NCBI GenBank assembly: GCA_963974055.1
Contig: CAXBCP010000005.1
Span: forward strand, 62,001 to 126,000
DNA length: 64,000 nt
Source: CAXBCP01 sp963974055
GTDB taxonomy: Bacteria; Pseudomonadota; Alphaproteobacteria; MPNO01; UBA830
Direction: 5' to 3'
Shown here one piece after another: positions 36,573-45,477 of the stretch (positions are counted from its first letter, which is position 1; each line of letters begins with the position of its first letter). The notes beneath the pieces were generated by a model that searched no databases, was not told the DNA's origin, and saw only the letters and a program-made list of their open reading frames with translations. Made by a program: the position numbers and the translations under genes.

Positions 36573-36588
36573 TTAATATTGATTTAAC
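36573..36588. promoter_or_regulatory. CtrA-like box (TTAA-N7-TTAAC)
   Basis: TTAA (36573-36576), 7 bases, TTAAC (36584-36588) match the full CtrA consensus exactly. It is 48 bases before the transglycosylase ATG. In Caulobacter such boxes overlap the -35 of activated promoters; a TATTCC about 20 bases further on could be the matching -10. If instead the promoter at 36525 is used, CtrA would repress. Confidence 0.5.
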
Positions 36589-36635
36589 CGCATCCGCCGC
36601 ACCCTGTATTCCAGCGCGGCCAAGGGTTTAGTTTA

Positions 36636-38600
36636 ATGAGTTCGGTCTCGAAAATCGGTTTGATTGCAGCGGTTCTTGCCGGCCTGTCTATGACGGGCCC
36701 GTTATGCGCCGCTGACTCAAAGCCATTGAACAGCCGGGATGCGCAGGCCTATGCATCGGCGATGACGGAGGCCGAGAAAGGCAACTGGAAGAGCGCCTAT
36801 CGGCGGGCTGGCCGAATAAAGGACAAACTGCCGACGAAGCTGCTGCGCTGGATGGAAATGTCGCGGCACGGCACAAATCAGAGTTTCGCGGCGATTTCCG
36901 GTTTCATCGCAAACAATCCCGACTGGCCCCGCCGGGGGAGCCTCCGTCGGCGGGCAGAAGAAAATCTGACGCCAGACGTTGCCCATGCCGATGTCATCAA
37001 GTGGTTCGAAACCTATCCGCCTTTGACCTCCGACGGCCGTATACGTCAGATTGAGGCCGTCGTTGCAGGGGGCACCGCCAAACAGGCGCGGGCACTTATT
37101 CGCGATGCTTGGATAAACGGAAATTTCGGACGCAAACAGGAAACTGGCTTCCGGCGGAAATACCGCAAATACCTGACGAAGGCCGACCACGTGGCCCGGC
37201 TCGACCGCCTGCTCTGGGACGGTCAGACAACGCGTGCCCGCCGCGCCCTCCGGCTGGTCGACAGCGACACCCAGAAACTGGCCATGGCGCGTATCGCGCT
37301 GCGCGCGTCGCGGGGCGGGGTCGACTGGCATATTCGCCAGGTGCCGAAAGAGCTGCTTAACGACCCCGGACTGGTCTTCGAGCGTGCGCGCTGGCGGCGG
37401 CGCAAGGGCCTCGACGACGGCGCCTACGACCTGCTGAAGAACGTTCCCTCAAGCGCGCCGTTCGCCCGCAAATGGTGGGTCGAACGGTCCATCCTTGCGC
37501 GCCGGCTGTTGGCCAAGGGACATATTTCCGAAGCTTACCGGCTGGCAAAAGCGAACGGGCTGTCGTCCGGTGCCCGATACGTCGAAGCCGAATGGCTCGC
37601 CGGTTGGATCGCGCTTCGTCACCTCGACGACCCGAAGGTCGCGCACACCCATTTCAGTCGCATCGGGGAAAAGGTTTCCTATCCCATAAGCCGGGCCCGG
37701 GCGGCCTATTGGGCCGGCCGCGCAGCAGAGGCGGTGGGAGACAGAAAAGGTGCAGAAACGCTCTTTCAGACGGCCAGCCTGCACGACACGACTTACTACG
37801 GCCAGCTTGCCGCTGCGCGAAACAACGGGAACGCGCCGCTGAGATCGGCAAAGGTAAACCCGACCGCAGCCGACGTAAAAGCATTCGAGCGCGACGAACG
37901 CGTCCGCTCTGTGCGGATTCTGAGCCAGATCGGCGCCCGGGATCATATCCGGCCGTTTCTCGATTCATTGACGGCAGAGACTGAAAATCCGGTCCGCCAG
38001 GTTCTCACCGCACGCCTCGCCACGGCAATCGGCCGCCGCGACCTGGCCGTCCGCGTGGGGCGCAAGGCCTATCGCATGGGCTCTCCGCTGCCTGATATCG
38101 CCTACCCCGTTATTTCCATGACAGGGGACCGCCCGGAGCAGGCACTCCTGCATGCGATCGTCCGGCAGGAGAGTAATTTCGAGCAGACCGCGGTCAGTCA
38201 TGCCGGCGCACGCGGACTGATGCAACTGATGCCGCGCACGGCAAAGGGCGTCGCAAAACGGCTTCGCGTGCGGTTTTCCAAAACCAGACTGACCAGCGAT
38301 GCAGGTTACAACATCAAACTGGGACAGGCTTATCTGGGTCAGATGCTCACCAGATTCGACGGTTCCTACATTCTGGCGATCGCGTCGTACAATGCCGGTC
38401 CGTCTGCCGCGGCGCGCTGGGTCCGTGAATTTGGCGACCCCCGGGAACCCGGCGTGGACGTTATCGACTGGGTCGAATCGATCCCCTACCGGGAAACCCG
38501 GAACTACGTTCAGCGGGTCATGGAAAACCTGCAGGTATACCGCTCCCGCCTGGGCGGTCCGACGATCGCCGAAGGCATCGTCAGGGACCTGGAGCGATAA
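36636..38600 (+). CDS. Soluble lytic transglycosylase (Slt70-like)
   Basis: A 654-residue periplasmic peptidoglycan lyase. A signal peptide covers about residues 1-26 (ending LCAADS). Residues 30-440 are helical superhelix repeats like the Slt70 U and L domains. The SLT catalytic domain follows: the glutamate is in IVRQESNFEQTAVSHAGARGLMQ, then MPRTAKGVAKRL and AIASYNAGPSAAARW. Product is 1,6-anhydromuropeptide. A CtrA-like box upstream suggests cell-cycle timing. Confidence 0.93.
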   Translation: MSSVSKIGLIAAVLAGLSMTGPLCAADSKPLNSRDAQAYASAMTEAEKGNWKSAYRRAGRIKDKLPTKLLRWMEMSRHGTNQSFAAISGFIANNPDWPRRGSLRRRAEENLTPDVAHADVIKWFETYPPLTSDGRIRQIEAVVAGGTAKQARALIRDAWINGNFGRKQETGFRRKYRKYLTKADHVARLDRLLWDGQTTRARRALRLVDSDTQKLAMARIALRASRGGVDWHIRQVPKELLNDPGLVFERARWRRRKGLDDGAYDLLKNVPSSAPFARKWWVERSILARRLLAKGHISEAYRLAKANGLSSGARYVEAEWLAGWIALRHLDDPKVAHTHFSRIGEKVSYPISRARAAYWAGRAAEAVGDRKGAETLFQTASLHDTTYYGQLAAARNNGNAPLRSAKVNPTAADVKAFERDERVRSVRILSQIGARDHIRPFLDSLTAETENPVRQVLTARLATAIGRRDLAVRVGRKAYRMGSPLPDIAYPVISMTGDRPEQALLHAIVRQESNFEQTAVSHAGARGLMQLMPRTAKGVAKRLRVRFSKTRLTSDAGYNIKLGQAYLGQMLTRFDGSYILAIASYNAGPSAAARWVREFGDPREPGVDVIDWVESIPYRETRNYVQRVMENLQVYRSRLGGPTIAEGIVRDLER

Positions 38601-38618
38601 CCGGACCATTGCCCCCCC

Positions 38619-38646
38619 TGCTCCGCGAAGCTACGTTAGCGGAGCA
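38619..38646. other. Stem-loop before the dehalogenase ribosome site
   Basis: TGCTCCGC (38619-38626) pairs with GCGGAGCA (38639-38646) over a 12-base loop, directly before AGGAG (38647-38651) of the next gene. It may be a weak terminator of the transglycosylase gene or may shape translation of the dehalogenase gene. Confidence 0.4.
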
Positions 38647-38657
38647 AGGAGAACTTA

Positions 38658-39344
38658 ATGTCCGACCCCCGTTTTGAAGATATCGAAGCCTGTGTTTTCG
38701 ACGCCTACGGCACGCTGTTCGACGTGCATTCCGCTGCCGCCCGGATGAAGGACGACCTCGGCGAAAATGCCGAAGCGATGTCCGACCTGTGGCGCCAGAA
38801 ACAGCTGCAATACACATGGCTTCGCAGTCTTATGGGGCGACATGCGGATTTCTGGCAGATCACCGGCGATGCGCTCGACTACGCCCTCAACGCCTTCCAG
38901 ATGGAAAATCCGGGTCTCCGCGCTAAACTGATGGAGCTCTATCTGCAGCTCGGAGCGTACCCCGAAGTCACTGAGGTCCTTACGAAGTTGAAGGACGGCG
39001 GCAAGAAGACAGCGATTTTGTCCAATGGCGAGCCGTCAATGCTGATCGCGGCGGCGAAAAACGCCGGCATATATAAATTGTTCGACGGAATTTATTCGGT
39101 CGAGAGCGTCGGCGTCTTCAAGCCCCACCCCTCCGTCTACCAGTTCGCGGTCGACGAACTCCGGGTCGCGCCGAACGATATCAGCTTCCAGTCCTCCAAC
39201 GGATGGGACGCCCACGGCGCCGGTGCATTCGGGTTTACGGTCGCCTGGGTGAACCGCTTCGGACAGCCGAAGGAATTGCTGCCCGCCGTACCGCATACAG
39301 AGATCAGGACGCTATCGGAGCTGCCGCCGTTGCTGGGTGTATAG
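38658..39344 (+). CDS. L-2-haloacid dehalogenase (HAD type II)
   Basis: A 228-residue HAD hydrolase that converts (S)-2-haloacids to (R)-2-hydroxyacids. All key residues have counterparts: nucleophile Asp in FDAYGTLFDVHS (about 11-22), the Arg/Gln region LWRQKQLQYTWLRS, ILSNG, the lysine in VGVFKPHPSVYQ and SSNGWDAHGA. AGGAG precedes the ATG. It begins a three-gene set with an alpha/beta hydrolase and a dehydratase. Confidence 0.92.
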   Translation: MSDPRFEDIEACVFDAYGTLFDVHSAAARMKDDLGENAEAMSDLWRQKQLQYTWLRSLMGRHADFWQITGDALDYALNAFQMENPGLRAKLMELYLQLGAYPEVTEVLTKLKDGGKKTAILSNGEPSMLIAAAKNAGIYKLFDGIYSVESVGVFKPHPSVYQFAVDELRVAPNDISFQSSNGWDAHGAGAFGFTVAWVNRFGQPKELLPAVPHTEIRTLSELPPLLGV

Positions 39345-39354
39345 AAGTTATCCG

Positions 39355-40206
39355 ATGCCGTTCCGGGAACGCCGAATAACGACTTACGACAATCTGTCTT
39401 TGTATGTCCGCGATTACGGAAGCGCGCTCGATACGCGTCCCCCTCTTTTTTGCCTTGGGGGCCTTACCCGCAATTCAAAGGACTTCGAATCATTCGCTGA
39501 AAAATTTTCGGCGGACGGACGCCGGATTGTGTGTCCGGACTATCGCGGACGGGGCCGGTCCGACTACGATCCGAACTGGCGCAACTACCATCCCGGGACC
39601 TATATCCGCGATATTCAGGACCTGCTTGCCGCGCTGAACCTGCACAGCGTCGTCGTCGTCGGTACATCGCTGGGCGGCATACTCGGCATGGGAATGGCCG
39701 CCGCTATGCCGACCATGCTGTCCGCGCTGGTCATGAACGATGTCGGGCCGGAAGTTGAAACCGGCGGGCTGAATTTCATCATCGACTACATCAAGGAAGA
39801 CCGTCCGCATGACGATTGGGACGCAGCGGTCCGAACGATCAAAACGATGTTGCCGAACCTCGCTTTTCAGGACGAGGGGATATGGCTGAAAATGGCGCAG
39901 AACACGTTCCGGGAAAAAGAAGACGGCAGGCTTTATTTCGACTGGGATGTCGATATCGCGAAGCCGATGCTGGAATCGTCTTACGCGATTCCCGATATGT
40001 GGCCGCTGTTCCGGGCCCTCAAGACCGTACCGACCCTCGTCTTGCGGGGCGCGGAATCCGACATCCTGGCGGCCGGGTGTTTCGCCCGGATGCAGGAGGT
40101 AAAACCCGATCTCGTCGCCGTTGAGATTCCCCGCGCCGGCCATGTGCCGACATTGGCCGAACCGGAATCCCGCGCTGCACTGGACGACTTTCTTGGGAAA
40201 CACTGA
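39355..40206 (+). CDS. Alpha/beta hydrolase
   Basis: A 283-residue alpha/beta-hydrolase-fold protein. The nucleophile elbow is VVGTSLGGILG (Ser near residue 103), the oxyanion region CLGGLTRNSKDF, and the late His in RAGHVPTLAEP. Cap-domain helices lie between. The substrate is not known. The ATG at 39355 is chosen over a GTG at 39337 that overlaps the dehalogenase stop. Its 3' end overlaps the candidate start of the next gene. Confidence 0.87.
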   Translation: MPFRERRITTYDNLSLYVRDYGSALDTRPPLFCLGGLTRNSKDFESFAEKFSADGRRIVCPDYRGRGRSDYDPNWRNYHPGTYIRDIQDLLAALNLHSVVVVGTSLGGILGMGMAAAMPTMLSALVMNDVGPEVETGGLNFIIDYIKEDRPHDDWDAAVRTIKTMLPNLAFQDEGIWLKMAQNTFREKEDGRLYFDWDVDIAKPMLESSYAIPDMWPLFRALKTVPTLVLRGAESDILAAGCFARMQEVKPDLVAVEIPRAGHVPTLAEPESRAALDDFLGKH

Positions 40207-41194
40207 AATCCTGCCAACAATCGCGGATATCCGGGCGGCGGCGGACCGGCTTAAGGGAATTGCCGTTCGCAGCCCGCTTCTGGAATTCGAACGTCTGAAC
40301 GAGCGGGCGGGTGCCCGCATCCTTCTCAAATGCGAGACCGTCCAGCCCGTCGGCGCGTTCAAGATACGCGGCGCATGGAACCTGATGTCCCGGTTGAACG
40401 CCGACGACCAGGCGCGCGGCGCCGTCGCGTTCTCCTCCGGAAATCATGCACAGGCCGTCGCCTGGTCAGGCCGGCGCCTCGGCATGAAAACGACGATCGT
40501 AATGCCCGAAGATGCCCCCGAGATAAAAATCGCCAACACACGGGCCCTCGGCGCCGAAATCGTGCTCTACGACCGGGGGGCCGACGACCGGGAGGCGATC
40601 GCCGCCGAAATCGTCGAACGGACGGGCGCCTGCATCGTGCCGCCGTTCGACCATCCCGATATCATCGCAGGCCAGGGAACCGTCGGCCTCGAAATCGCCG
40701 AACAATGTGCGGAACAAGGCATCGTGCCGGATATCGCGCTTGTCCCGGTGTCGGGAGGCGGCCTCATTGCCGGGTGTGCGATCGCCCTGAAACAGGCATT
40801 TCCCGATATGGACATATATGCCGCCGAACCGGACGGATTCGACGACACTGCTAAATCATTGCGGGCCGGGGAACGGGTATCCAATCAGGCGGGTCCGGTT
40901 TCGATCTGCGATGCGTTGCTGGTTCCAACGCCGGGCGCGCTGACATTCACGATAAACAAGGAACTTCTGTCGGGAGGGGTGGCGGTCGCCGACCCGGAGG
41001 TCAGACACGCCATATTCGCAGCATTTTCCGATTGTCGGCTCGTTGTGGAACCCGGCGGCGCCGCGGGCCTGGCCGCCGCGCTCAGCGGTTCGTCGCACTA
41101 TTCCGGACGCACCGTATGCGTCGTCCTGTCCGGCGGCAATGCCGATCCCGTTCTGTTTGCCGATATACTCCGGAACGCAGGCGCAGCCCCCTAG
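40193..41194 (+). CDS. Threonine/serine dehydratase (no ACT domain)
   Basis: About 333 residues of PLP fold-type II. The cofactor lysine is in GAFKIRGAWN, substrate loop in SSGNHAQAVAW and phosphate loop in VSGGGLIAGCA. No regulatory domain follows, as in serine racemase/TdcB-like or hydroxyaspartate dehydratases. The start is uncertain: homology begins at TIADIRAAADRLKG, and the candidates are TTG at 40193 (used here), a CTG at 40211, or upstream ATGs inside the hydrolase gene. Confidence 0.87.
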   Translation: MGNTEILPTIADIRAAADRLKGIAVRSPLLEFERLNERAGARILLKCETVQPVGAFKIRGAWNLMSRLNADDQARGAVAFSSGNHAQAVAWSGRRLGMKTTIVMPEDAPEIKIANTRALGAEIVLYDRGADDREAIAAEIVERTGACIVPPFDHPDIIAGQGTVGLEIAEQCAEQGIVPDIALVPVSGGGLIAGCAIALKQAFPDMDIYAAEPDGFDDTAKSLRAGERVSNQAGPVSICDALLVPTPGALTFTINKELLSGGVAVADPEVRHAIFAAFSDCRLVVEPGGAAGLAAALSGSSHYSGRTVCVVLSGGNADPVLFADILRNAGAAP

Positions 41195-41604
41195 AACGAG
41201 CCCCTGTCGACGTCGGTGACGACCAAATCGAGCTTGGGATCATCGGCATCCGCCTTGTCGAGCCGCTTGCAATGACCGTCGAGCCGTGCCCCCGGCTCAA
41301 TCGCCAGCATATCGTGCAGGACGTCGCCTTCGACGCGGGACGAGCGGGACAGCGTGACCGCGTCGGCTTTGATCTGTCCGACGACTTCGCCATGCACGAG
41401 GCAGTCATCGGCCACGACCGAGCCATTGATGCGGCCGGTTTCGCCGATCGTCAGCTTCGCACAATGGATATCGCCCGAGAGAACGCCGTCGATCTGGACT
41501 TCGCCGTCGCTGACGATATCGCCCGTAACCTGCATGCCGGCGCTGAGGATGGACGGTGCGCCGGGGGTCCGTTTATCGCCTGAATCTTTATCCTTTGAAA
41601 ACAT
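41191..41604 (-). CDS. Bactofilin
   Basis: A 137-residue polymer-forming cytoskeletal protein. The DUF583 beta-helix spans about residues 20-115 (ILSAGMQVTGDIVSDGEVQIDG, then repeated GD and V patterns), with short disordered ends. Bactofilins form membrane-bound scaffolds that place cell-wall enzymes. Its start overlaps the M23 peptidase gene by 17 bases, a conserved pairing in Alphaproteobacteria. Confidence 0.93.
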   Translation of the reverse strand: MFSKDKDSGDKRTPGAPSILSAGMQVTGDIVSDGEVQIDGVLSGDIHCAKLTIGETGRINGSVVADDCLVHGEVVGQIKADAVTLSRSSRVEGDVLHDMLAIEPGARLDGHCKRLDKADADDPKLDLVVTDVDRGSF

Positions 41605-42934
41605 CTCTTCCCGCTTTCATAATTTTGAGTGGGTCAACGCTTCGTTTGTTTACATGGATCTCGTAGTGCAGATGGGTGCCTGTGCTACGCCCGGAATTAC
41701 CCATCTGGCCGATTTTCGTCCGGAAACCGATCTCCTGGCCCCGCTTGACGTATATCCGCCGAAGATGACCGTACCGCGTGACAACGCCGTTACCGTGGTC
41801 GATCTCGATAAACCGACCGAATTTTCCCTTCCATCCCGCATAGATGACCTTGCCGGGGGCCGTGGAAAGCACAGTGGCCCGATGCTTGGCGCCGAAATCG
41901 ACTCCCCGGTGCATCGCAGTCGTTCCGTTAAGCGGATCCGTGCGGCGACCGTACTTGCTCGATACGTAGTAATAATCGAGCGGCGGCGCGAGGGGCAGGC
42001 CTCTGACAATGCGCTGCAGACCTTCAAGGTGGTCGAGCATGCCGTTGACGTTGCCGAGCGCTATTTCGAGCTTCTCTTCATCCGTCGCCGTACCGGATTT
42101 CGGCACCGCTTCGAACGGCCCCCCCTGTGCAAGCGCGGAGACGCCCTGCGCGCGCAGCAGCTCTTTAACGTTCAGCCCGGCAGACGCGATTATGCTCTTC
42201 AGGCGTTTGGATTCGGATTGCGACGTATCGCCAATCCGGTCCAACAGAGCCGTTTGCGCCTCTTTTGCCTCGCTCAGGCGTTTTTGAAGCTCGCTGACCC
42301 GGGAGTTGAGGGTCAGACCTTTCCGGCTCGCCTTGCTTTTAGCAGCCAGCGCAACGGCAAGTTCCGAGCCGGTATTCTTAAGATTGTCCGCAAGCGCCTG
42401 GTTCCTGTCTTTGGTCGCCTTAAGATGTGCCTCAAGCACGACCATACGATCCGCGATAGAGCGTTTTTCGGTTTCCGTTTTCTTGCGTTCCGCTTCGATA
42501 CGGGCAATGTCTTTATGCAGCGTCCGGAGGTTTCCCTTGAGAGTCTGGTTCTGACCGATCAGGGAAACCAGGCCCTTGTGGTTTTTTTCGAGGGAATCCG
42601 TCGCCTCGGCAAAACTGCGCCGAGCCTCGGCGAGTTCCGCGCGCAATGCGCGCTGCGCCTGATCGCGCGCGGTAATCGCCGCGTCCTTTGCCGAAACGAT
42701 TTTGTCGTAGCTGACATAGGCATAACTGACGTGAACGACCCAGGCCGTCAGGGCGCCCACCGCGACAAGGCCGGCCGCCTGCAGAAACCGGGGAACCCTT
42801 ATAAACGCTGTGCCGCGGCGCGACCTCAGGATCAGCTGACGGTCGCTCAGGACCGGCTTTCGCGCATGACGCGAAATACGCCGATGCAGCAGCGCAAGGT
42901 CGTTCTTGTTTTGGTTTTTCTTCAACCTGGACAT
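41588..42934 (-). CDS. M23 peptidoglycan endopeptidase, LmdC-like
   Basis: A 448-residue bitopic membrane protein. A basic cytoplasmic tail (about 1-50) leads to a membrane helix near 52-72, then a long coiled coil (about 80-270) and a LytM domain. Zinc ligands are in HRGVDFGAKH and THLHYEIHVN, so the enzyme should be active. In Hyphomonas and Rhodomicrobium the paired LmdC peptidase is held by bactofilin at curved membrane; the same role is inferred here. Confidence 0.92.
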   Translation of the reverse strand: MSRLKKNQNKNDLALLHRRISRHARKPVLSDRQLILRSRRGTAFIRVPRFLQAAGLVAVGALTAWVVHVSYAYVSYDKIVSAKDAAITARDQAQRALRAELAEARRSFAEATDSLEKNHKGLVSLIGQNQTLKGNLRTLHKDIARIEAERKKTETEKRSIADRMVVLEAHLKATKDRNQALADNLKNTGSELAVALAAKSKASRKGLTLNSRVSELQKRLSEAKEAQTALLDRIGDTSQSESKRLKSIIASAGLNVKELLRAQGVSALAQGGPFEAVPKSGTATDEEKLEIALGNVNGMLDHLEGLQRIVRGLPLAPPLDYYYVSSKYGRRTDPLNGTTAMHRGVDFGAKHRATVLSTAPGKVIYAGWKGKFGRFIEIDHGNGVVTRYGHLRRIYVKRGQEIGFRTKIGQMGNSGRSTGTHLHYEIHVNKRSVDPLKIMKAGRDVFKG

Positions 42935-43049
42935 GTTATCCCGGTCGCCCCCTAACGGTATTTAGTGTCGTCGTTCCGCTATCATTAACCTTAACTGTCA
43001 AAATTCCATGAAAATCAGCGAAACTGGCGTCAAAAACCCTGATGCCGCC

Positions 43050-43271
43050 TCAGCCTGCATCGGGCGTCGAATCCTTGTTGGTCGCACGCAGCAACGAAAC
43101 AACTCCAAACGCAATCGCAAGCAGCCCCAGTCCGGCTGCAATAATCCCGCGGGACCCCATGTAGATAAGTCCTTCATGCGAATTACCCACGATATCAGTA
43201 ACATAGGCATAATTGTTCACAAGTACGCCGAGAATAATGAGGACTACACCCAAGCTTCGATTCTTTGCCAT
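43050..43271 (-). CDS. Small two-helix membrane protein
   Basis: A 73-residue hypothetical protein. Hydrophobic segments at about 8-25 and 40-62 predict two membrane spans, with short charged ends. GGAGAG lies 7 bases before the ATG, which supports expression. No family is recognised. It lies 116 bases upstream of the M23 gene on the same strand. Confidence 0.6.
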   Translation of the reverse strand: MAKNRSLGVVLIILGVLVNNYAYVTDIVGNSHEGLIYMGSRGIIAAGLGLLAIAFGVVSLLRATNKDSTPDAG

Positions 43272-43411
43272 CCCAACTCTCCAGTACACACTAACGCTAC
43301 GGAATCCGGTGCCAACATATACCAAAACGGCCCTTAACTCCAAGCGGGTCGACGGATCGCTGGTATGCCTGAAATGCGTTGGCCTCGTCACGACAATACG
43401 ATAGGATTACT

Positions 43412-43426
43412 TTCACCAACGGTGAA
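43412..43426. promoter_or_regulatory. Operator-like palindrome before the Rieske operon
   Basis: TTCACC and GGTGAA flank AAC to give a perfect 6-3-6 inverted repeat in an A+T-rich gap, 48 bases before the Rieske gene start. It could bind a dimeric regulator; none is encoded next to it. Confidence 0.35.
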
Positions 43427-43473
43427 TATTTATTTTGCCAATTATATCAACTGGTTATGGCGGAGGAAACAAG

Positions 43474-43842
43474 GTGACGGAATTGTACGTCGGACGGACC
43501 GAAGAGTTCGGAGACCGCGATCGGAAGATCATTGCGCAGGGCAACCTGGAAATTGGCGTCTTCCACGTGGAAGGCGAGTTCTTCGCCTATGAGAACAATT
43601 GTGTGCACCAGGGCGGTCCCGCCTGCCAGGGCAAGATCATCAACCGGGTCGAGGAAGTCATTCACGAAACCGACAAGACCGCACATGGGCTGAAGTTTTC
43701 GGAAACCGACGTTCATATTGTGTGCCCGTGGCACGGATATGAATACAACGTTCGCACCGGCAGGCACCCCGGACAGAAGAATATCCGTCTGAAACCTTAC
43801 AAGGTCGAAGTGAAGGACGGAGAGGTTTATGTCGTCGTCTGA
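43474..43842 (+). CDS. Rieske [2Fe-2S] ferredoxin-like protein
   Basis: A 122-residue small Rieske protein. The cluster ligands are in NNCVHQGGPACQG (Cys-x-His) and VCPWHGYEYN (Cys-x-x-His). The 43 residues between them are longer than in bacterial dioxygenase ferredoxins. It has no signal or membrane helix. GGAGGAA is 7 bases before the GTG start. It should pass electrons, but the partner oxygenase is not nearby; the coupled genes encode an unknown protein and an amidohydrolase. Confidence 0.9.
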   Translation: MTELYVGRTEEFGDRDRKIIAQGNLEIGVFHVEGEFFAYENNCVHQGGPACQGKIINRVEEVIHETDKTAHGLKFSETDVHIVCPWHGYEYNVRTGRHPGQKNIRLKPYKVEVKDGEVYVVV

Positions 43843-44149
43843 AACCGAACTCGGCGACTTGAATGCGGCGGCGACGCGTGCGCTCGAAATCGTCGAAAAG
43901 GCTTTGCGGGACGGCGAAACCGAAGATATTCCGGACGAAACCGTGCAGCGCCTGCTTACCGCAGGGACCCGTCTTTTCGCGAACAAGGTCGAGATGGAAG
44001 ATCGTTTTTTCTCGCCCTATACCGGGCCGGAGGCGGTAACCGCCACCGACGTCGTGATGACCTGCTCGGACATGCTGCGGGCGGTCAATCTTTCAACATT
44101 CGATCTCGCCATGTGGTTTCAACGCCCGCGACCCGAGGACAACGTTTAA
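43829..44149 (+). CDS. Uncharacterised 106-residue protein
   Basis: A small, acidic, mostly helical protein without membrane segment or recognised family. Its ATG lies 14 bases inside the Rieske gene, and the amidohydrolase gene follows after 58 bases. This tight setting suggests a subunit or assembly partner of one of those two. The C-terminus NLSTFDLAMWFQRPRPEDNV is the most distinctive part. Confidence 0.7.
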   Translation: MSSSETELGDLNAAATRALEIVEKALRDGETEDIPDETVQRLLTAGTRLFANKVEMEDRFFSPYTGPEAVTATDVVMTCSDMLRAVNLSTFDLAMWFQRPRPEDNV

Positions 44150-44207
44150 CGACGACGAGATTTAGATCGGCCGATAACGGCACATACCGATTGTCAGGAG
44201 TGACGTA

Positions 44208-45428
44208 ATGGACACAGGAATAGAACAGATCAAAGAAAATCCGATTAAGGAAATCACGACCTATACGGATTCGCGCGACATATTGGCGAAAGCCCGCCAG
44301 CAGGCGGATGAGCGGAATTTCGACGATATATTCATCGCCGATATCGATGCGCATCACACGGAAACGGAATCCTGGCGCGAAATCATCGCCTATATCGACG
44401 ATCCGGTCGTGCGCGCCCAGGCGGAAGAAATGGTTCTGCACCGTTCGGGCACACCGCCCTATGGCCTGAACGGCGATCTTGCGCTCCGCTACCAGGATGT
44501 CGGCGGTCGCATTCCCCACCAGGCGGCGCGCAGCGAAAAGGTCGACGAGAGCGAGATCAAGGAAGCAGGTCACCGTGACCTCGTCCTCGCCAAGCGCGCC
44601 TATGAAGCGATGGGCATCGACGTCCAGGTTGTCTTCCCCACCCCGATGCTGTTTCTCGGGATGCATCCCCAGTTCGACATGGAAGCCATTCTGGGCAAGG
44701 CCTACAACCGGTGGCAGGTCGAAAACATCCTGAAAAAGGATCCCAAGCTCAAGACCATGATGTTCCTGCCGTTCAACGACCCCGAAGCGGCACTGGAAAC
44801 GATCGAGGAATTCGGCGATGCGCCCGGCTGCGTCGGTTTCATGGTCACCTCGGTCCGCTACAAGGCCGTGCACCACAATCATTACATGAAGGTCTACCGT
44901 GCGCTTGAAGAACGCGGCCTGCCGCTCGGCTTCCATGCCGGGTACTACTGGCAGGACCCGTTCATGATGCAGATTAACCGTTTCGGGTCGATGCACGCCC
45001 TGTCCTTCGTCTGGTGCAATGTCGTGCACATGACGAACTGGATCATGAACGGCCTGCCCGAGCGGTTCCCGAACCTGCCGGTGGTCTGGATCGAATCCGG
45101 GCTCTCCTGGGTGCCGTGGCTGATGCAACGCCTCGACCACACCTATCTGATGCGGTCCTCGGAAGCGCCGATGCTCAAAAAGCTGCCGAGCGAGTATATG
45201 AAAGAGATGTTCTACACCTGCCAGCCGCTGGAAACCGATCACATGAAGGCTGTCGAACTCACCTTCGAAATGATCAATGCGAAAACCCAGTTACTCTATG
45301 CCTCCGACTGGCCGCATTTCGACTTCGACACGCCGAGCGTGATCTGGGATCTCCCCTTCCTCGACGAGGAATCGAAGAAGAACATTCTCGGCGAAAACGC
45401 CAAGCGCCTGTTCGATTTCAATAAATAG
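44208..45428 (+). CDS. Amidohydrolase-2 family metal-dependent hydrolase/decarboxylase
   Basis: A 406-residue TIM-barrel protein of the PF04909 type, which includes ACMSD, LigW-like decarboxylases and LigY-like hydrolases. Metal-site candidates are IADIDAHHTETE near residue 46, GFHAGYYW near 246 and YASDWPHFDFDTPS near 363-376. AGGAG is 7 bases before the ATG. A strong terminator ends the operon. A role on an aromatic acid or ring-cleavage product is inferred from family and nearby catabolic genes. Confidence 0.88.
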   Translation: MDTGIEQIKENPIKEITTYTDSRDILAKARQQADERNFDDIFIADIDAHHTETESWREIIAYIDDPVVRAQAEEMVLHRSGTPPYGLNGDLALRYQDVGGRIPHQAARSEKVDESEIKEAGHRDLVLAKRAYEAMGIDVQVVFPTPMLFLGMHPQFDMEAILGKAYNRWQVENILKKDPKLKTMMFLPFNDPEAALETIEEFGDAPGCVGFMVTSVRYKAVHHNHYMKVYRALEERGLPLGFHAGYYWQDPFMMQINRFGSMHALSFVWCNVVHMTNWIMNGLPERFPNLPVVWIESGLSWVPWLMQRLDHTYLMRSSEAPMLKKLPSEYMKEMFYTCQPLETDHMKAVELTFEMINAKTQLLYASDWPHFDFDTPSVIWDLPFLDEESKKNILGENAKRLFDFNK

Positions 45429-45447
45429 GCGTTCCGGACCGGATACG

Positions 45448-45477
45448 AAAAGGCGGGCCTCGGCCCGCCTTTTTTTA
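45448..45477 (+). terminator. Intrinsic terminator of the Rieske-amidohydrolase operon
   Basis: AAAAGGCGGGC pairs with GCCCGCCTTTT around CTCG, followed by more T residues. It is 20 bases after the amidohydrolase stop and overlaps the 3' end of the converging GNAT gene. Confidence 0.92.

Noticed and set aside
42985..42995. CtrA site before the M23 gene
   Set aside because: Two TTAAC half-sites are present but only 1 base apart, not in the TTAA-N7-TTAA arrangement.
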